Positions 1 through 52,224 of a DNA stretch of 64,000 nucleotides are shown in pieces. Positions within the stretch are counted from its first letter, which is position 1. Every line of letters begins with the position of its first letter. Location of the stretch: assembly GCA_022747635.1 (NCBI GenBank), contig JAKTNV010000002.1, positions 3,014,001 through 3,078,000 of the forward strand. The letters run 5' to 3'. The notes beneath the pieces are model-generated. The model was not told the origin of the DNA, did not search any database, and saw only the letters and a program-made list of their open reading frames with translations. Position numbers and translations under genes: made by a program. Source of the DNA: Hetaerina americana (taxonomy: Eukaryota; Arthropoda; Insecta; Odonata; Calopterygidae).

Positions 1-855
1 ATGCAGAGGAAATCATAATCTCTTCTTGAAATTTGAAATCTCCGTGATCGTTTTTTAAGGAATTAATCGATGTTCAAGGGTATAAATTGCAAGGACGAAC
101 CATCCATTCGAGGTCGCTGCACGCCATATCAAACGCATCTCAATGCTTCGCCCCAAACCCGTGAAAATACTCATCTGGATTTGCCATTTAAAACTTATCG
201 CACGAGTGGGTCATGTGACTCTGGTGACCCAAAGAAACAGTTGTGAGGTGTAATCCATGTCTCTCTCCCAGAGGAGGCTTTCTCCTCGCCATCCTGCTCT
301 TTTGATTCCGTTGTCATCACGACAAAGGAAACGCCATATCTAGTCTTGGGATCTTCTGGGCTAACGGGTTGCTCACACGTTATTTGGGCTTGGAAGGTGG
401 TTCTTATTTGTGCCCTGTAGCATGGTAGAGACAGAAATCCATCCAGTCATCAACCCGCAGGTTGGTTTTAAGCATGCAGTTATGGTGAGCTCAACTGCGC
501 TGGAAGTCATGCATTCTGGTCAGGGTTTGAAATGTTTTCTCCAATTGGTCATTCGACTGGTACCAATTGGCGCCGCGTGGTGCTGCTAACAGTTGTAGCT
601 TGATCTACATCTACGTCATTCCCAGCGAGCCGTTGTGAGGAATCTGGTTAGATGGGGTGGGGAAGGGCGGCAGCCTACATTATATAGTTTCTTGGAAACG
701 CAAAGATTTTGCTAAAGAAATAGCATTCGGCATTGGATTTCTTCATTACAATGTTCTTATCTTTCTATTACAATGTGTGCTTAGCCGTTGGTTGGTGGCG
801 GTTGTGAGTTGTTCAATTTAAAGAACAATTACTTAAATCTGTCTGTGCTGGAGCG
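1..855. other. No gene recognised
   Basis: No coding region or clear repeat. A weak resemblance to the family B SINE tail (CATCAACCCGCAGGTTGG) occurs near 448-467. Confidence 0.4.
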
Positions 856-857
856 TA

Positions 858-1405
858 CAGGGTTCGTCCGGAAAATAAGTGTACTGAGCTCAGGAAAAAA
901 AATTTATTACACTTTTACATATCTTAAGCTAATATTCCTCAAAATAGGACCCTTGTGAGTCGATACACTTGTTCCAGCGGCGTTCCCATTCCTGGAACGC
1001 TCCCGCGAAGGCATCATCGGGAACCTCTCGAAGACTCGTCGTCGACCTCTTCTCTGCCCTCCACGAACATCTTGTGCCACCGAAAGATCATGTTTCTGGA
1101 AATGGCTGACTCCCCGTAAGCCTGGTTAATCATACCGACAGTTTCGGTAGACGATTTCCCAAGCTTTACCGCAAATTTGATGGAATAACGCTGCTTCGGC
1201 ATCGCGTTCCGTGACGTGGGTCGAGCGTGGAGGTTCGCGTTAACAGAGCTCCTCACTACACCACAGCTCAGAGCCGACTGCCTTTTTCAGCGTCGCTTGC
1301 CAACATACCCCCCTCCAATCGCAGCCCGTCAGAGCGGTGCTGGGCGCGCCTGGAGCGGCGCGCCCAGCCCAGGAGTCAGTACACTTATTTTCCGGACGAA
1401 CCCTG
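858..1405 (-). mobile_element. Mariner-type deletion derivative with perfect 30-bp terminal inverted repeats
   Basis: The ends 858-887 and 1376-1405 are exact reverse complements over 30 bp and are flanked by TA (856-857 and 1406-1407), the mariner target duplication. Inside, on the minus strand from about 1202 down to 1014, is the N-terminal helix-turn-helix of a mariner transposase (MPKQRYSIKFAVKLGK, then FRWHKMFVEGREEV). The catalytic part is missing, so this 548-bp copy is non-autonomous. Confidence 0.9.
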
Positions 1406-1415
1406 TATTCTTCAA

Positions 1416-1730
1416 GTGGCAGGAGCAGTTTATGGGGAGGTGGCCGACGGCTGAGGTCATTTGCTCGATTAGGGATGTGTAGGGGAAATCGAGGAAGGGT
1501 GGAGAGAAACCCGGCGTCGGCATTAGCCTGCTGTTAACGAAAGGCGCCAAGGGGTCCGCAGTTTAACGTCCCATCCGACGGATGGCGTACTCACTCAAAG
1601 TGCTCTCCGCAAAGCACCTCAAGTAGGGATCGGGATACCAGTGTAAAATATTTGCCGCCTCCAGGATTGGAACCCGGGCCCTCTGAGTGGGAATCCAGTA
1701 CGCTAGTCTCAGCACCAACCCGATCCCCAT
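1416..1730 (-). mobile_element. tRNA-derived SINE, family A, copy 1
   Basis: Matches 48411-48723 over its whole length. On the minus strand it starts with a tRNA-like head with a B-box-like segment (GGGTTCCAATCC). The 9-bp direct repeat ATTCTTCAA at 1407-1415 and 1731-1739 is a likely target duplication. It inserted immediately beside the mariner derivative. Confidence 0.8.
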
Positions 1731-1989
1731 ATTCTTCAAATTAGTCTAATCTGCCATTATCGATTCTGCCCTAATAGCTGACCCCTCCGTGTCAGTGTGA
1801 CTCAACTCGAGGGTCCTGTCCCTTTTTGGGTGTCTTTTTTTAGCTTGCTCTATGGAGCGTTGACCCCGTCACCCTTCCCTCGGTTCATCATCTTTCCGAT
1901 TTGACCTGTCTTCTTTGAACCTGTCTATTAAATTCCTCAATTACCAATCTGTGATAAATTACAGAATTTTTTCCCGATGTTTTTAATAG

Positions 1990-2465
1990 GGCTCAACCAT
2001 TAGTTATATACTCTGCAAGCCACCGCTAGGGTGTGTGGCAGGGGGTGGTTACACCAGAATAATTTTGACCCTAATATGATGTTACCACGGTCGGAAAATG
2101 TTATTATGATCCCCTATCGTTCATGGAAAAAATGACATCTTAAATCTATCTGTTCTACACCAAATCTCTCTCATTTAATTGATATGATCTCTCCTTCCAT
2201 AGTACGATGGGGGTAATAATACATTTTCAACATCACTGCTGTAGAGACTCCCTTCCAATTCATGCAAGAGCTTCAATCTGTAATTTAACCTTCGCTCCGT
2301 GAGTGATTCCAAGCCTAGCTGGTCTAATATTTTGGATTCGCTCCGAAGTTTTTCATAACAGCGTTTCACAAATCTAGCTCCTCTACACTGCACGCAATCC
2401 AATTCGGCAATCAATCCAACTTCGTGGAAAACCAATATACTTGCAGCATATTCTAAATAAACCAT
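1990..2465 (-). mobile_element. LINE 3' end (C-terminal ORF2 fragment plus 3' UTR)
   Basis: Minus-strand reading 2465-2175 resembles the end of jockey/R1-type ORF2 proteins: HEVGLIAELDCVQCRGARFV, then LGLESLTERRLNYRLKLLHEL and LPPSYYGRRDH. It is followed by a 3' UTR module with CACACCCTAGCGGTGGCTTG. That module recurs near 6025-6086 and 37514-37562. Confidence 0.7.
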
Positions 2466-3885
2466 TTCGAAATGGCATTTCTCCTTAACGTTTTCATTAC
2501 ATTTTCCTATGCTTCATTTATTGAAGCTATTCGTCTTTAGGTACATCCGTGTTCTTGCATTGTGTGTGTGTGTGGACCTCCAGTAAAAAATTTTATTATT
2601 CACCTCGCCGTAATGAAGGAGGGTGAATTCTTCCCAATGAGTTATCCCAACCCGATAATCTGGGTTCCCAGGAAGATCTCATCTAGCAGATGTGCGAGAG
2701 ACAGATATCCCTGATAGATCACACTTACTCTAGTTTCTTGGGATGAAACTATAAAATCGCTAATACTTCAAGTTTCGGGGGAATTGTTGTCGCTATGAGA
2801 ATACTAAAAAATAAAGTAAACCAAGGAAATCCACTACATTGAGAATGTAAATCGTTTCTAATGTCGGCCAAAGGAATGCATTGGTAATGATTTCGCTTGT
2901 TTTTTGTGGTGGCAAATGCATTTATTTAATGAGGGCATAGAAAAATCCCATTCTACCAATTTTGTTTTGTTGATAGATGCAATTCCATCAAACCTAGAAC
3001 TGGTTATCTTCCTCAAGTCTTCACATTCTTCACTTGGTTATCTGCGATTTATTGTTCATGTATCCTGAGTTCTATTCTGTTATTCTCCCAATTCGCTTCT
3101 CACACAGCATACTATTCCAGTCAAGCCATTTTCCTTCTTCTCCGGCTCTGCTTAATAGGTTGCTCAATCGTCCAATTTGTTCGTCAGTTACCAATAGCAC
3201 CACGTTTACGTCAGGTCAATTGTTTTCTTAGTCATTGTTCATCACTACCAGGTTGATCACACTAGCTTGAAAACTCATATTGTGCTCGATGTGACATATC
3301 TTAGCTTTTTCTTTTAGATCGACCCGACCGAAATACTCTCCTTGTAAACCACGCCATTCCCATTTGTGTTCAGATGTCTGTGCCCTAAAATAAATGACGT
3401 TTTAACGGAAAACAATTTTTTGACGTCCAGTGAAACCGGCATCTCTTTGACCCTCTTGCTAATCTCCGAACGAAGTATGGAAATTTGAATTTCAAATAGG
3501 ATCTGAACGAATGTACACCAGTGAATTTTCGACTGTGACATGTTTGTGCATCTAGTCCATGATTGATTTGCTGCGGGACCCACGAACCTTATTTTGATTC
3601 GTGACAATGCGCATGTTCATGTTATAATTTCATTTTATTTCAACCAGGTCAATCAATCTAGTCTGTGGGAGCATGAAGCAACCCTCTTGTAGACAGGTGT
3701 CCCTCAGGGGCTTACGGAGCGGACGACTAATTCAAGTTTAAGGTATGACATATGCCGTCAATAAGGGAATAAATACACTGATGGAAATGATGCTATGAAA
3801 TGAATTGTTTGCTGGTCAAATTCCAAAGAAACTGCGAGAGATGCCGCAACGGTAACTCTTTAGACAGAGTCAGCCGCTAATGTGC
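2466..3885. other. No gene recognised
   Basis: AT-rich sequence with only short open frames lacking recognisable motifs on either strand. Confidence 0.4.
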
Positions 3886-3996
3886 ATTTCAATGCAACAA
3901 TTTAAGAGTGTAAAAATCATTTGCCTTGGTCGGGATTCGAACCAGTCAAGGCGAATGATTTTTACACCCTGAAAATGTTGCATTGTTTGCTGGTGT
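3886..3996. repeat. Head-to-head pair of tRNA-like SINE tails (family C)
   Basis: The left half, read on minus, gives GGTTCGAATCCCGACCAAGG followed by CAAATGATTTTTACACTC. The right half, read on +, gives CAGTCAAGGCGAATGATTTT. Both match the tail of the copy at 10137, so two copies meet tip to tip in inverted orientation. Confidence 0.65.
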
Positions 3997-4823
3997 TTGC
4001 ATGGGAATGTATAGATTGGAACATACTGCATGCGCACGAATCACTGCCAATGGACAGCGTAGCTATTTGTCTGTTTAAAATATTTAATCCGCACTGAGCA
4101 TTTCCAACTAATTCTGGGTTTGCTCTGATGGATACTAGACGCTGTGAGAATGCCTAAATTAAACTCGTGTCCTCGCGATCGCACGGAGCACGAGGAAATC
4201 CAACCTCCCAGTCAACACAGCAAGTGTTTCCGGGTCGATAAATTTTCTTTGATCATATGCACAAGTTGTAATGGACGGGTTCGTGTTGCCATCGTTAGCG
4301 AAAAATTAGGCTACAGTGGGTATTGCTTTGGAGACGTTTTCGTTAATGTCAGTGTCGTGTTTGCTGGGAATAAAAAGTCAGGGTTTTTCAGTCGTAGGTT
4401 TTGCTTATGTATTAAGGAAAGAAAGCGTCAGCTGAATGCGTTTACTTAATAAATTTATGATAAAAGGTAATAATATTTTTGCGCCTATATGGAGGAAAAG
4501 TTAAGAGACTGAGAAAATGTGTCATTGCGACCTAGGTTCGAAATATGGAGATGGACTTTGTAGGATTCTTATAGAAAGTGTCATGATTCATAGTGTACCA
4601 ACTTCAAGGATTGTGCAGTAATTTTCGCCACTTCGGGTGTGGCATTGCCAGCCTTACTTCATGTGACGATGGAGTAATTATAACTTTCGATATCTTTCGA
4701 CGTTTGCGAAAAAAACATTTCAAAATTCTTTCCGTTATTGACTTTTAGAGCTATCATTCTGCAAAAAACGTGTCAGGATATCCCGTGAAAGGGAAGATCG
4801 CCGTAGGAGAGGAGACAAAATGG

Positions 4824-45612
<40,789 letters not shown>

Positions 45613-48397
45613 GAGCTTGAATTTGTGCTCCAAATTGTTTTTGATGGTGAAACCTATCTAATTGTTTTCTTGAATGTATATACAGAGTGAATGCATGCTT
45701 TTTATTTTGGTGGATATATTTTATTTAATATATTATTGATCAAACTAAATGTAAACGAAAGAAATTATGAAATGATCAAATGAACTTTTTAAACATAAAT
45801 AACTAGTGCCTGGGGATTTATGTGATTTCTACGTGTACCGAATGAAAATGGGCAAAGTTGAAAGAATTGTGCTCAAAAACTATTTTTGTGACTGCTAGGA
45901 TCTCAGTGATTGTCATTTGTATTGTGTTGTCTATGAGTGTGTCTAACAAATGAGCATCTTTGTGGCCTTATCTTCGGGAATTTCATCTGAAAACAAAGTG
46001 AGATACACCAAAAATGTATGTTATACTTTAAAATCATCTATCCAGAGTTTGCAAGGAGTAGAAAGGTTGCGTTGTAAGAGCTGGAGGTAATCCATTTTAG
46101 AAAACTTAAAAATATATTGCTGTAGAAAAAAGGGTTGAGGAGAATGAAGAGGGACATCAGAACTAAAATAGATAAGGAGCCTATGCCATCCTTAGCCGCT
46201 AGCTCCAATGGGTTTAGAAAGAAAGTATACACCACTCCAAAGAACTGTGGGAATTTCTGTGCCAATTACTTTAATGGAGTCTAATGTGTGCCAAAATGCA
46301 GACATTTCAATATACTTGTACCTAATTTCATCTCTAGAGAAGGAATTTTGTAACGACTGGATAATATCAGAAAAGTTTGGGAGGTAAGCAAGAAAATCAA
46401 GTTAGATGTCTAAGAATTTTCCTGTTCAATCATAGTAATTTTGGCTGACCATTGATAATTGAAGTACTAACATTTTTTTATCTTGTTATGCTTAAAAAAT
46501 ATTATAAAATGAATTATAATTATTTCTCTGAAATGAAATTAATCAGAAAACATCTACTTTTGGTGACAGGCTCAGGAAAAAATTTGTACATGTGCTATTC
46601 ATATTTAGGTGTACTGATCAAAGGACCTGGGTTTGATTGTGTTTCAAACTCTCGGTTTTGGCCAAGCTATGTGATTTTTCATATACCAGATCTTCTTGGG
46701 AAACCCTGGGGGGTATGGGAAAAGGAACTGTTTACACCCTAGTGTGTGCATTTCTTGTGCCGTTTGGAGTTAGTAGGAGGTGAACTTTATCCTAACCTAT
46801 CTAGCCAATCATAGGGTTATTTACTGTGGTTATCAATAGGTAACTTTATAGGCCTTGAAGGAAAACGAAATAATTTGTGAGAAAAGTTCAGGAAAAGTGC
46901 TTGCATTTGTTAGACATCTTGTAAATAGTCTTAGATAATTATGAAAAGAAGGAAGGGCAAATGTGGAAGAAACATGGACCTCTTTTCTCTCTTCTGGTAG
47001 CAAGTAACTTTGTGCAAAATATTTGTGTTATAATCAAATGCCCATAAATCTAAGCTTAAATGAACTCAAAAAGCATACCAATGAGAGTGTGCCTTTCAAA
47101 TTGTGTTCTTCAGCTTCTGTGATTAATTCCTTGATCATTTTGCTGTAATGAGTGTAAAAATAATAGTTATAAAATAATTCAGAATTTCATGTTCATCCAT
47201 GCAACTTGATTGCCGTTGTTCAGCTAAAATGAACAGGTTTTGGAGTGTAATCATTGTATCTTTTTTTCCTCCAAGGAATTTGCTCAAAGTCTTATATTTT
47301 TTGTAATATTTACTCATATTGATTTAAAAATCCTTTGTCACTTGTTAATCTGCCTAAGGCGCTGTCCATGATTTAGGTCATGCTTTGTTCGTGAAATGGG
47401 CCACTTTGGCCATTATTCATGAACTATCAACCAAAGGGAAGTAACAATGCTTTCATCAAATCCCCTCCCCTAGCATCATGGTTAAAATTGATTCTATTCT
47501 TTTTGAGGGCAACTGCTAGAGATTAAACGTCACTTATTCACAGATGAGTGAAACAATTGCAAAAATTTTCAAACAAGAATGAAACCCTGTAATCTTTTTC
47601 TACATGATCGAGTTGGTTGTTCATCAATATCAACTATAATGGAACCCCTCCCTCCTGAAGAGGATTATGTCTTTTATGGACAGTGCTTCATGTATTTAAC
47701 CCAATTAGTAGTTTTCTCCCATTCTTTTTAGATCATGATTTTCCCTCTCCATCATTTATATTTGAACATTGAACCTCCTTTGCAGTGACTGTAGAGCCAA
47801 AGGGTTGGTTTAATATTGTTTCATCTATGCTAGGTCATCATCCCTTTGTCTCATTGAATGAATGTTCATTTTCATTGTGAGGAAAGATTCCAAGCGGTAA
47901 CTAACTACTTGTGAATTACATTTATATTGATGTGCTTAAAAATATTGTTGTTAATTAAAATTTGAATGAATTTTGAGAATAAATTTTTATATAAAAGAAA
48001 TCATTTGGATAATAAATGTCTCCAGATTCCTTGCATTTTGATATGATTTCCAATCTGATATTGATGCATGAATTAGCATTTTCTCAAGGCACAATATCTT
48101 TTATTTGGGTATTCAAATTATTCCATCATTAGGTCTCCTCTCAACAGATTGCAATTCCTCTCTTATTTATTGGATGAGGAATTGATAGCAGAGTAGACGA
48201 TTAAAATTGGACATCTATAATGTTAATGGAAATCAGATGTCTATGTTTTGATTTAATATTCCCAAATAATAAATATTTTTAAATAATATAGCCAAAACAT
48301 TTCTATCAATCAGTGCAACCTTTGAAATGTGACTTCTTATGCATAACCCTACCTGTAATATGGGCAGCTATAATTGCTAAATTGATTGGTCCAAAGA
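45613..48397 (+). other. Gli 3' UTR and downstream intergenic DNA
   Basis: AT-rich sequence without a credible coding region. The first clear AATAAA signals I noticed downstream of the stop are at 47979 and 48011. A family B SINE sits at about 46610-46838. The true transcript end is not determined. Confidence 0.4.
46610..46838 (+). mobile_element. tRNA-derived SINE, family B, diverged
   Basis: Contains the B-box-like GGGTTTGATTG and the body markers CAAGCTATGTGATTTTTC, ACCAGATCTTCTTGGGAA and GTGAACTTTATCCTAACC. The A-box end is degraded. Confidence 0.7.
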
Positions 48398-48410
48398 AAA
48401 AATGCTTCAT

Positions 48411-48723
48411 AGTAGTAGTAGTAGTATTTAAGGGAGGCGACCGACAGCTGAGGTCATTTGCGCCATTGGGGATGGATGGGAAAGGATGAAGGGTGGAGAG
48501 AAACCCGGCGTCGGCATTAGCCTACTCTTAACAGAAAGCGCCAAGGGATCCGCAGTTTAACGTCCCATTCAACGGACGTCGTACTCACTCAAAGTGCCCT
48601 CCACAAAGCACCTCAAGTAGGGATCGAGATACCTCTGAAAAATATTCAACACCGCTGGGATTTGAACCCGAGCCCTCTGGGTGGGAAGCCAGTACGACAG
48701 CCACCGCACAAATCCCGATCCCC
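48411..48723 (-). mobile_element. tRNA-derived SINE, family A, copy 2
   Basis: Flanked by an exact 13-bp direct repeat (AAAAATGCTTCAT, 48398-48410 and 48724-48736). On the minus strand the tRNA-like head contains GGGTTCAAATCC (B box), and the 3' end runs into an (ACT)n tail. These are marks of LINE-driven retroposition. Confidence 0.88.
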
Positions 48724-50239
48724 AAAAATGCTTCATTCTTTGCCTATATGAATAATTGGGATGCTAATATTTTAATCCTAAAGCCAACAAGTGCTTCAGA
48801 TAAGAACTGGAGAAAATATAAATAACATTAAAATGTCTGTGTAATTAAATTTTACAATGTCCCAGTGATTCATTGATGATAAATTACATAGTAGGGGATG
48901 TGCTGCATAGTGTCTACAACACTGCAGCCATCAGTTGTAATCTCCTTTTTAGGATTCTCCCTGTATGCTTCTTATGCAGACCTCCACTCCACAAGAGACC
49001 ATTTTAGCGATGCATAAATTACTTACCTTATGTTACTTGCAGCTTAGTTTGCAATGTAGGACAAATTTTTACAAGATTTTATCTTTCAAGAAGATTAGCC
49101 TTGGGCTCAAATACAAAATGTCTCTGCTACTATGTCAACTTATTCATTAATCAAATGTATTAGTTTTAATATTAATTTATTTGTTTCACTTTGGAAAGCA
49201 CATGCCAACTAAAAATACTGGCGAGAGAGAAATGTGAAAATACAGGGGTCTGACACATTAGCAGTTGGAACAATGTGGGTGCATCTGTATTTTTGTTTCC
49301 TGCTTGAAGGTGGCAACAACCTGGTAAGTTTCCCATTTTTGAAGCCAAAGTTTATCGGTGGTTTGCCTTGGCCACCTCCAATTGTTTTTGGCCTATACAG
49401 TAAATGTTACGACTAGTTCAGTTTTCCTTTAATTTAGTCCATGTATATGTGGGTGGAGTAACTTAATAACCGATTTTAAAGAATTGTGCAATTGATATTT
49501 ATTAGGCGTTAAGTTAATGATTTGGGGGTTTGCCTGACTCCATGGCTTTTTAAATGTATTAAACGGCTGAATTACCTCTCAAATGAAATTTTCATAATCA
49601 GACTCTAACAATATTGAATTCAACATTTATCATAGACTTCTTTATGTTTCATCTAGTTCACAAGCCAACAGTCAGGCCAGAAACTTAAACTGGAAAGAAG
49701 CTAACGTCTGCAATAGTGCTGGTATCTACTGTGGATTTTGTTGGATACCTTATCAAATTCGGCAGGCAAATCTAAAACACTGCATTAAGTTATTAATTAC
49801 AATCACCCAAAACAATGCATTATTCAAGTTCAATTTTTGCTACATATTGGTTTGATCCAAGCCGTAAATTGCTTACGCAGGTGCTAATGTATCTCTGTGT
49901 GAAGAAGTGGATCACCAGTCACAACACTGGAAAAGGAACAATGCAACTAAATAAATCCATTGGCCAAGACTGATGACCCTCCTTTGATTCTCCGACAGTG
50001 CAGTTTTTCAGTGATGTCTGCGGGTCCTTGTGTTTAAAAATACCTTGTGTCCTACATTGGCTTTAATAATGTCCAGAACAAATTATGAAGCAGTTAATAC
50101 AGTAAAGCAACCTTAAAAAAACCAAAAAATGATATTGGTACTTAGAGAAATGGCCCTTGAGGAATGGCTTACCTAAGCAATTGAACAAACATTATTTCAT
50201 CTAACCTTTGCATAATACAGAGATGCATCACACCATAGT

Positions 50240-50524
50240 GGGTCGCGGTAGTCTGGGGGGGTGGGGGGGGTTGTGTGGAGTGTTAGACTGCTAACCAGAG
50301 GGTCCCCGGGCAAGGCACTCCTGGCACCTGCAGCTCCACCCAAGCTATGTGATTTTTCAGTACCAGGTCTTCCTGGGAAGCCATAACCCGCCCAGGGAAA
50401 GGAACTGGGCCCCCTCCGCTGATGTGTGAATTTCACACGCCGAATAGGGCTTAGTACTGGGTGAACTCTACCATCACCTACCTAACCGACCTTCAGGTTG
50501 ATTACTGTGCTTATGGTTTTTTTT
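50240..50524 (+). mobile_element. tRNA-derived SINE, family B, young copy
   Basis: Bounded by an exact 13-bp duplication (ATCACACCATAGT, 50227-50239 and 50525-50537). It starts GGGTCGCGGTAGTC and includes GACTGCTAACC, which looks like a serine tRNA anticodon arm. A G-rich run (GGGGGGGTGGGGGGGG) sits where A-box spacing would be. Confidence 0.9.
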
Positions 50525-50569
50525 ATCACACCATAGTCTTATCACTCAGTAATACTATCGAATTAGGGA

Positions 50570-50660
50570 ATGGAATAGAAAAAATGCCGCCAGTGGGGTT
50601 TGAACCTGAATCCACAGCATGAGAAACCAGTATTTGACCTACCATGTTAATATGATCATT
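50570..50660 (-). repeat. Possible tRNA-like SINE fragment
   Basis: On minus it reads TACTGGTTTCTCATGCTGTG followed by a B-box-like GGTTCAAACCCC. Only one copy is seen here, so the assignment rests on the box alone. Confidence 0.35.
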
Positions 50661-51472
50661 TCTTCTGGTAATATCCCGTGAGCCTTTCTTTGAATGGCCT
50701 TCCATGCTTGTATTATGATAATCTTCTTTCTCCATGTTCTCTTAATTATTTTTTTTCTACTTCATAATAAATTCGTCTCAAGTTTTTCCTGGGAAATGTT
50801 CTGGGTGAAGAATGTGATTTTTCCTAAAATTTGTAGGATTATGCATTAAATTACAACTATACGTCACTAGACATCAGAGCAATGTTATCTCCATGATGAT
50901 ATGCCAGCATGAGCCCACCATAATTAGTATCAAGTAGGTGTATAAGAATACATAAAGTGGTCCTTATACAGATATATCCTATCTCCCTTCAGTGATATTT
51001 TCTTACATTTTGGATTTTAGAAAACGGGTTACGACTCATCCAAAAATTTTGCAAACTAAGGATCATTGATTTTCGAAAGATACCATTTGAAGTTTTCCAA
51101 TATGAAGTTGGTTCTTAGAAGGTGTTAGAATTTTTAAAAATAAACAGCAAATCTGATCAATTGCCGGAGGCTGGGTATCTAAGTCAAATAAAATATTCTC
51201 AATATTGAAATTAACTATGAAAAAATTCAGTTCCTATTTGGCAAGATAAGTTTAATAATGTAAAACTCAGTACATAGTCACTCGAAAAGGCTTCATGGTT
51301 TTAAATAAATATGTGGTGATATTGCTTAATACATTTAATAATCAAGTACTTCTTGTAAATTAAAAGGTACTCAAAAGTCAACAATATTCAAAATTTTTCA
51401 GTAAAAGAAATCACTAGATCATAATTACTCAGTTATGTATACATTAAAAACACAGTTATAACATGTCTTCAC

Positions 51473-51488
51473 TATATATATATATATA
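51473..51488. repeat. Short (TA)n run
   Basis: Short TA dinucleotide tract downstream of the tetraspan gene. Confidence 0.85.
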
Positions 51489-52122
51489 AATAGGTTTTCA
51501 TAAAAATATGTCAAAATCACTAAATTGAGATTGATTGGTTTTGACATTATAAAAATAATGCTAAGGAGAAAAATCACTTGGCAATGTGGACGGAAAAGTA
51601 CAGCAGTAGGAAAACATATGGATACATTATTAAGGCACAATTTTCATCAGTAAACACAAGGGTAAATGCCAAAAAAAACATGACCAATTAATAATAAGCA
51701 TCATTGAGCTGAGAAGACAATTACACGCCTTCGTGGACGGAGAAAGACAACTGCAGAACAAAAATATACATTTTGCAGACAAAATGTGCATCAGTCATTA
51801 ATTACTAGATTACATCACAAAAATAAAAATATAGCCACACATAAAAACTATGAGAAAACTAACCATTATTTTAAAATAATACTAAGTTGCTATAGATATC
51901 ATTCAGAGATTTATAAACACTTCTAAATGCAAATGATTTCCATAAAAAATTAACAAGTTGCCCACAGTGAGTATGTAATTTTGAAAATCATGTATTTTTA
52001 AACGATTTCAATATGATTGAACCACACAACATACTGTGTGCTTATATAAGAACAGAGATTAATTACTGTTCAAAATGGAAATTAAATTCCACGGAATGTA
52101 ATATTTCCCCAAACACTCCTCA

Positions 52123-52224
52123 TCACATCACGGGAGCAGTTGAAATAGTGCTGTGAGGCGTGGTGGGTCTGGAGCCAGAAATCGAATGTGCAACGGATGC
52201 ATTCAAAGAAGTCATGGTCCCCAT
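52123..52224 (-). CDS. Tetraspan gene exon 5: C-terminal tail and stop
   Basis: 34 codons including TGA, after a TTTCCAG acceptor. It encodes MGTMTSLNASVAHS and SRPTTPHST and ends STAPVM. Phase 0 matches exon 4. The AT-rich DNA below 52123 presumably holds the 3' UTR. Confidence 0.82.
   Translation of the reverse strand: MGTMTSLNASVAHSISGSRPTTPHSTISTAPVM

Larger units (their letters stand above)
48737..52122. other. Intergenic DNA and probable 3' UTR of the tetraspan gene
   Basis: Apart from the SINEs at 50240 and 50570, I see no gene. The AT-rich part above about 51400 probably includes the tetraspan 3' UTR; its end is not fixed. Confidence 0.35.

Noticed and set aside
448..490. Short match to the SINE family B tail
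   Set aside because: Only about 20 bases agree well; too little to call a copy.
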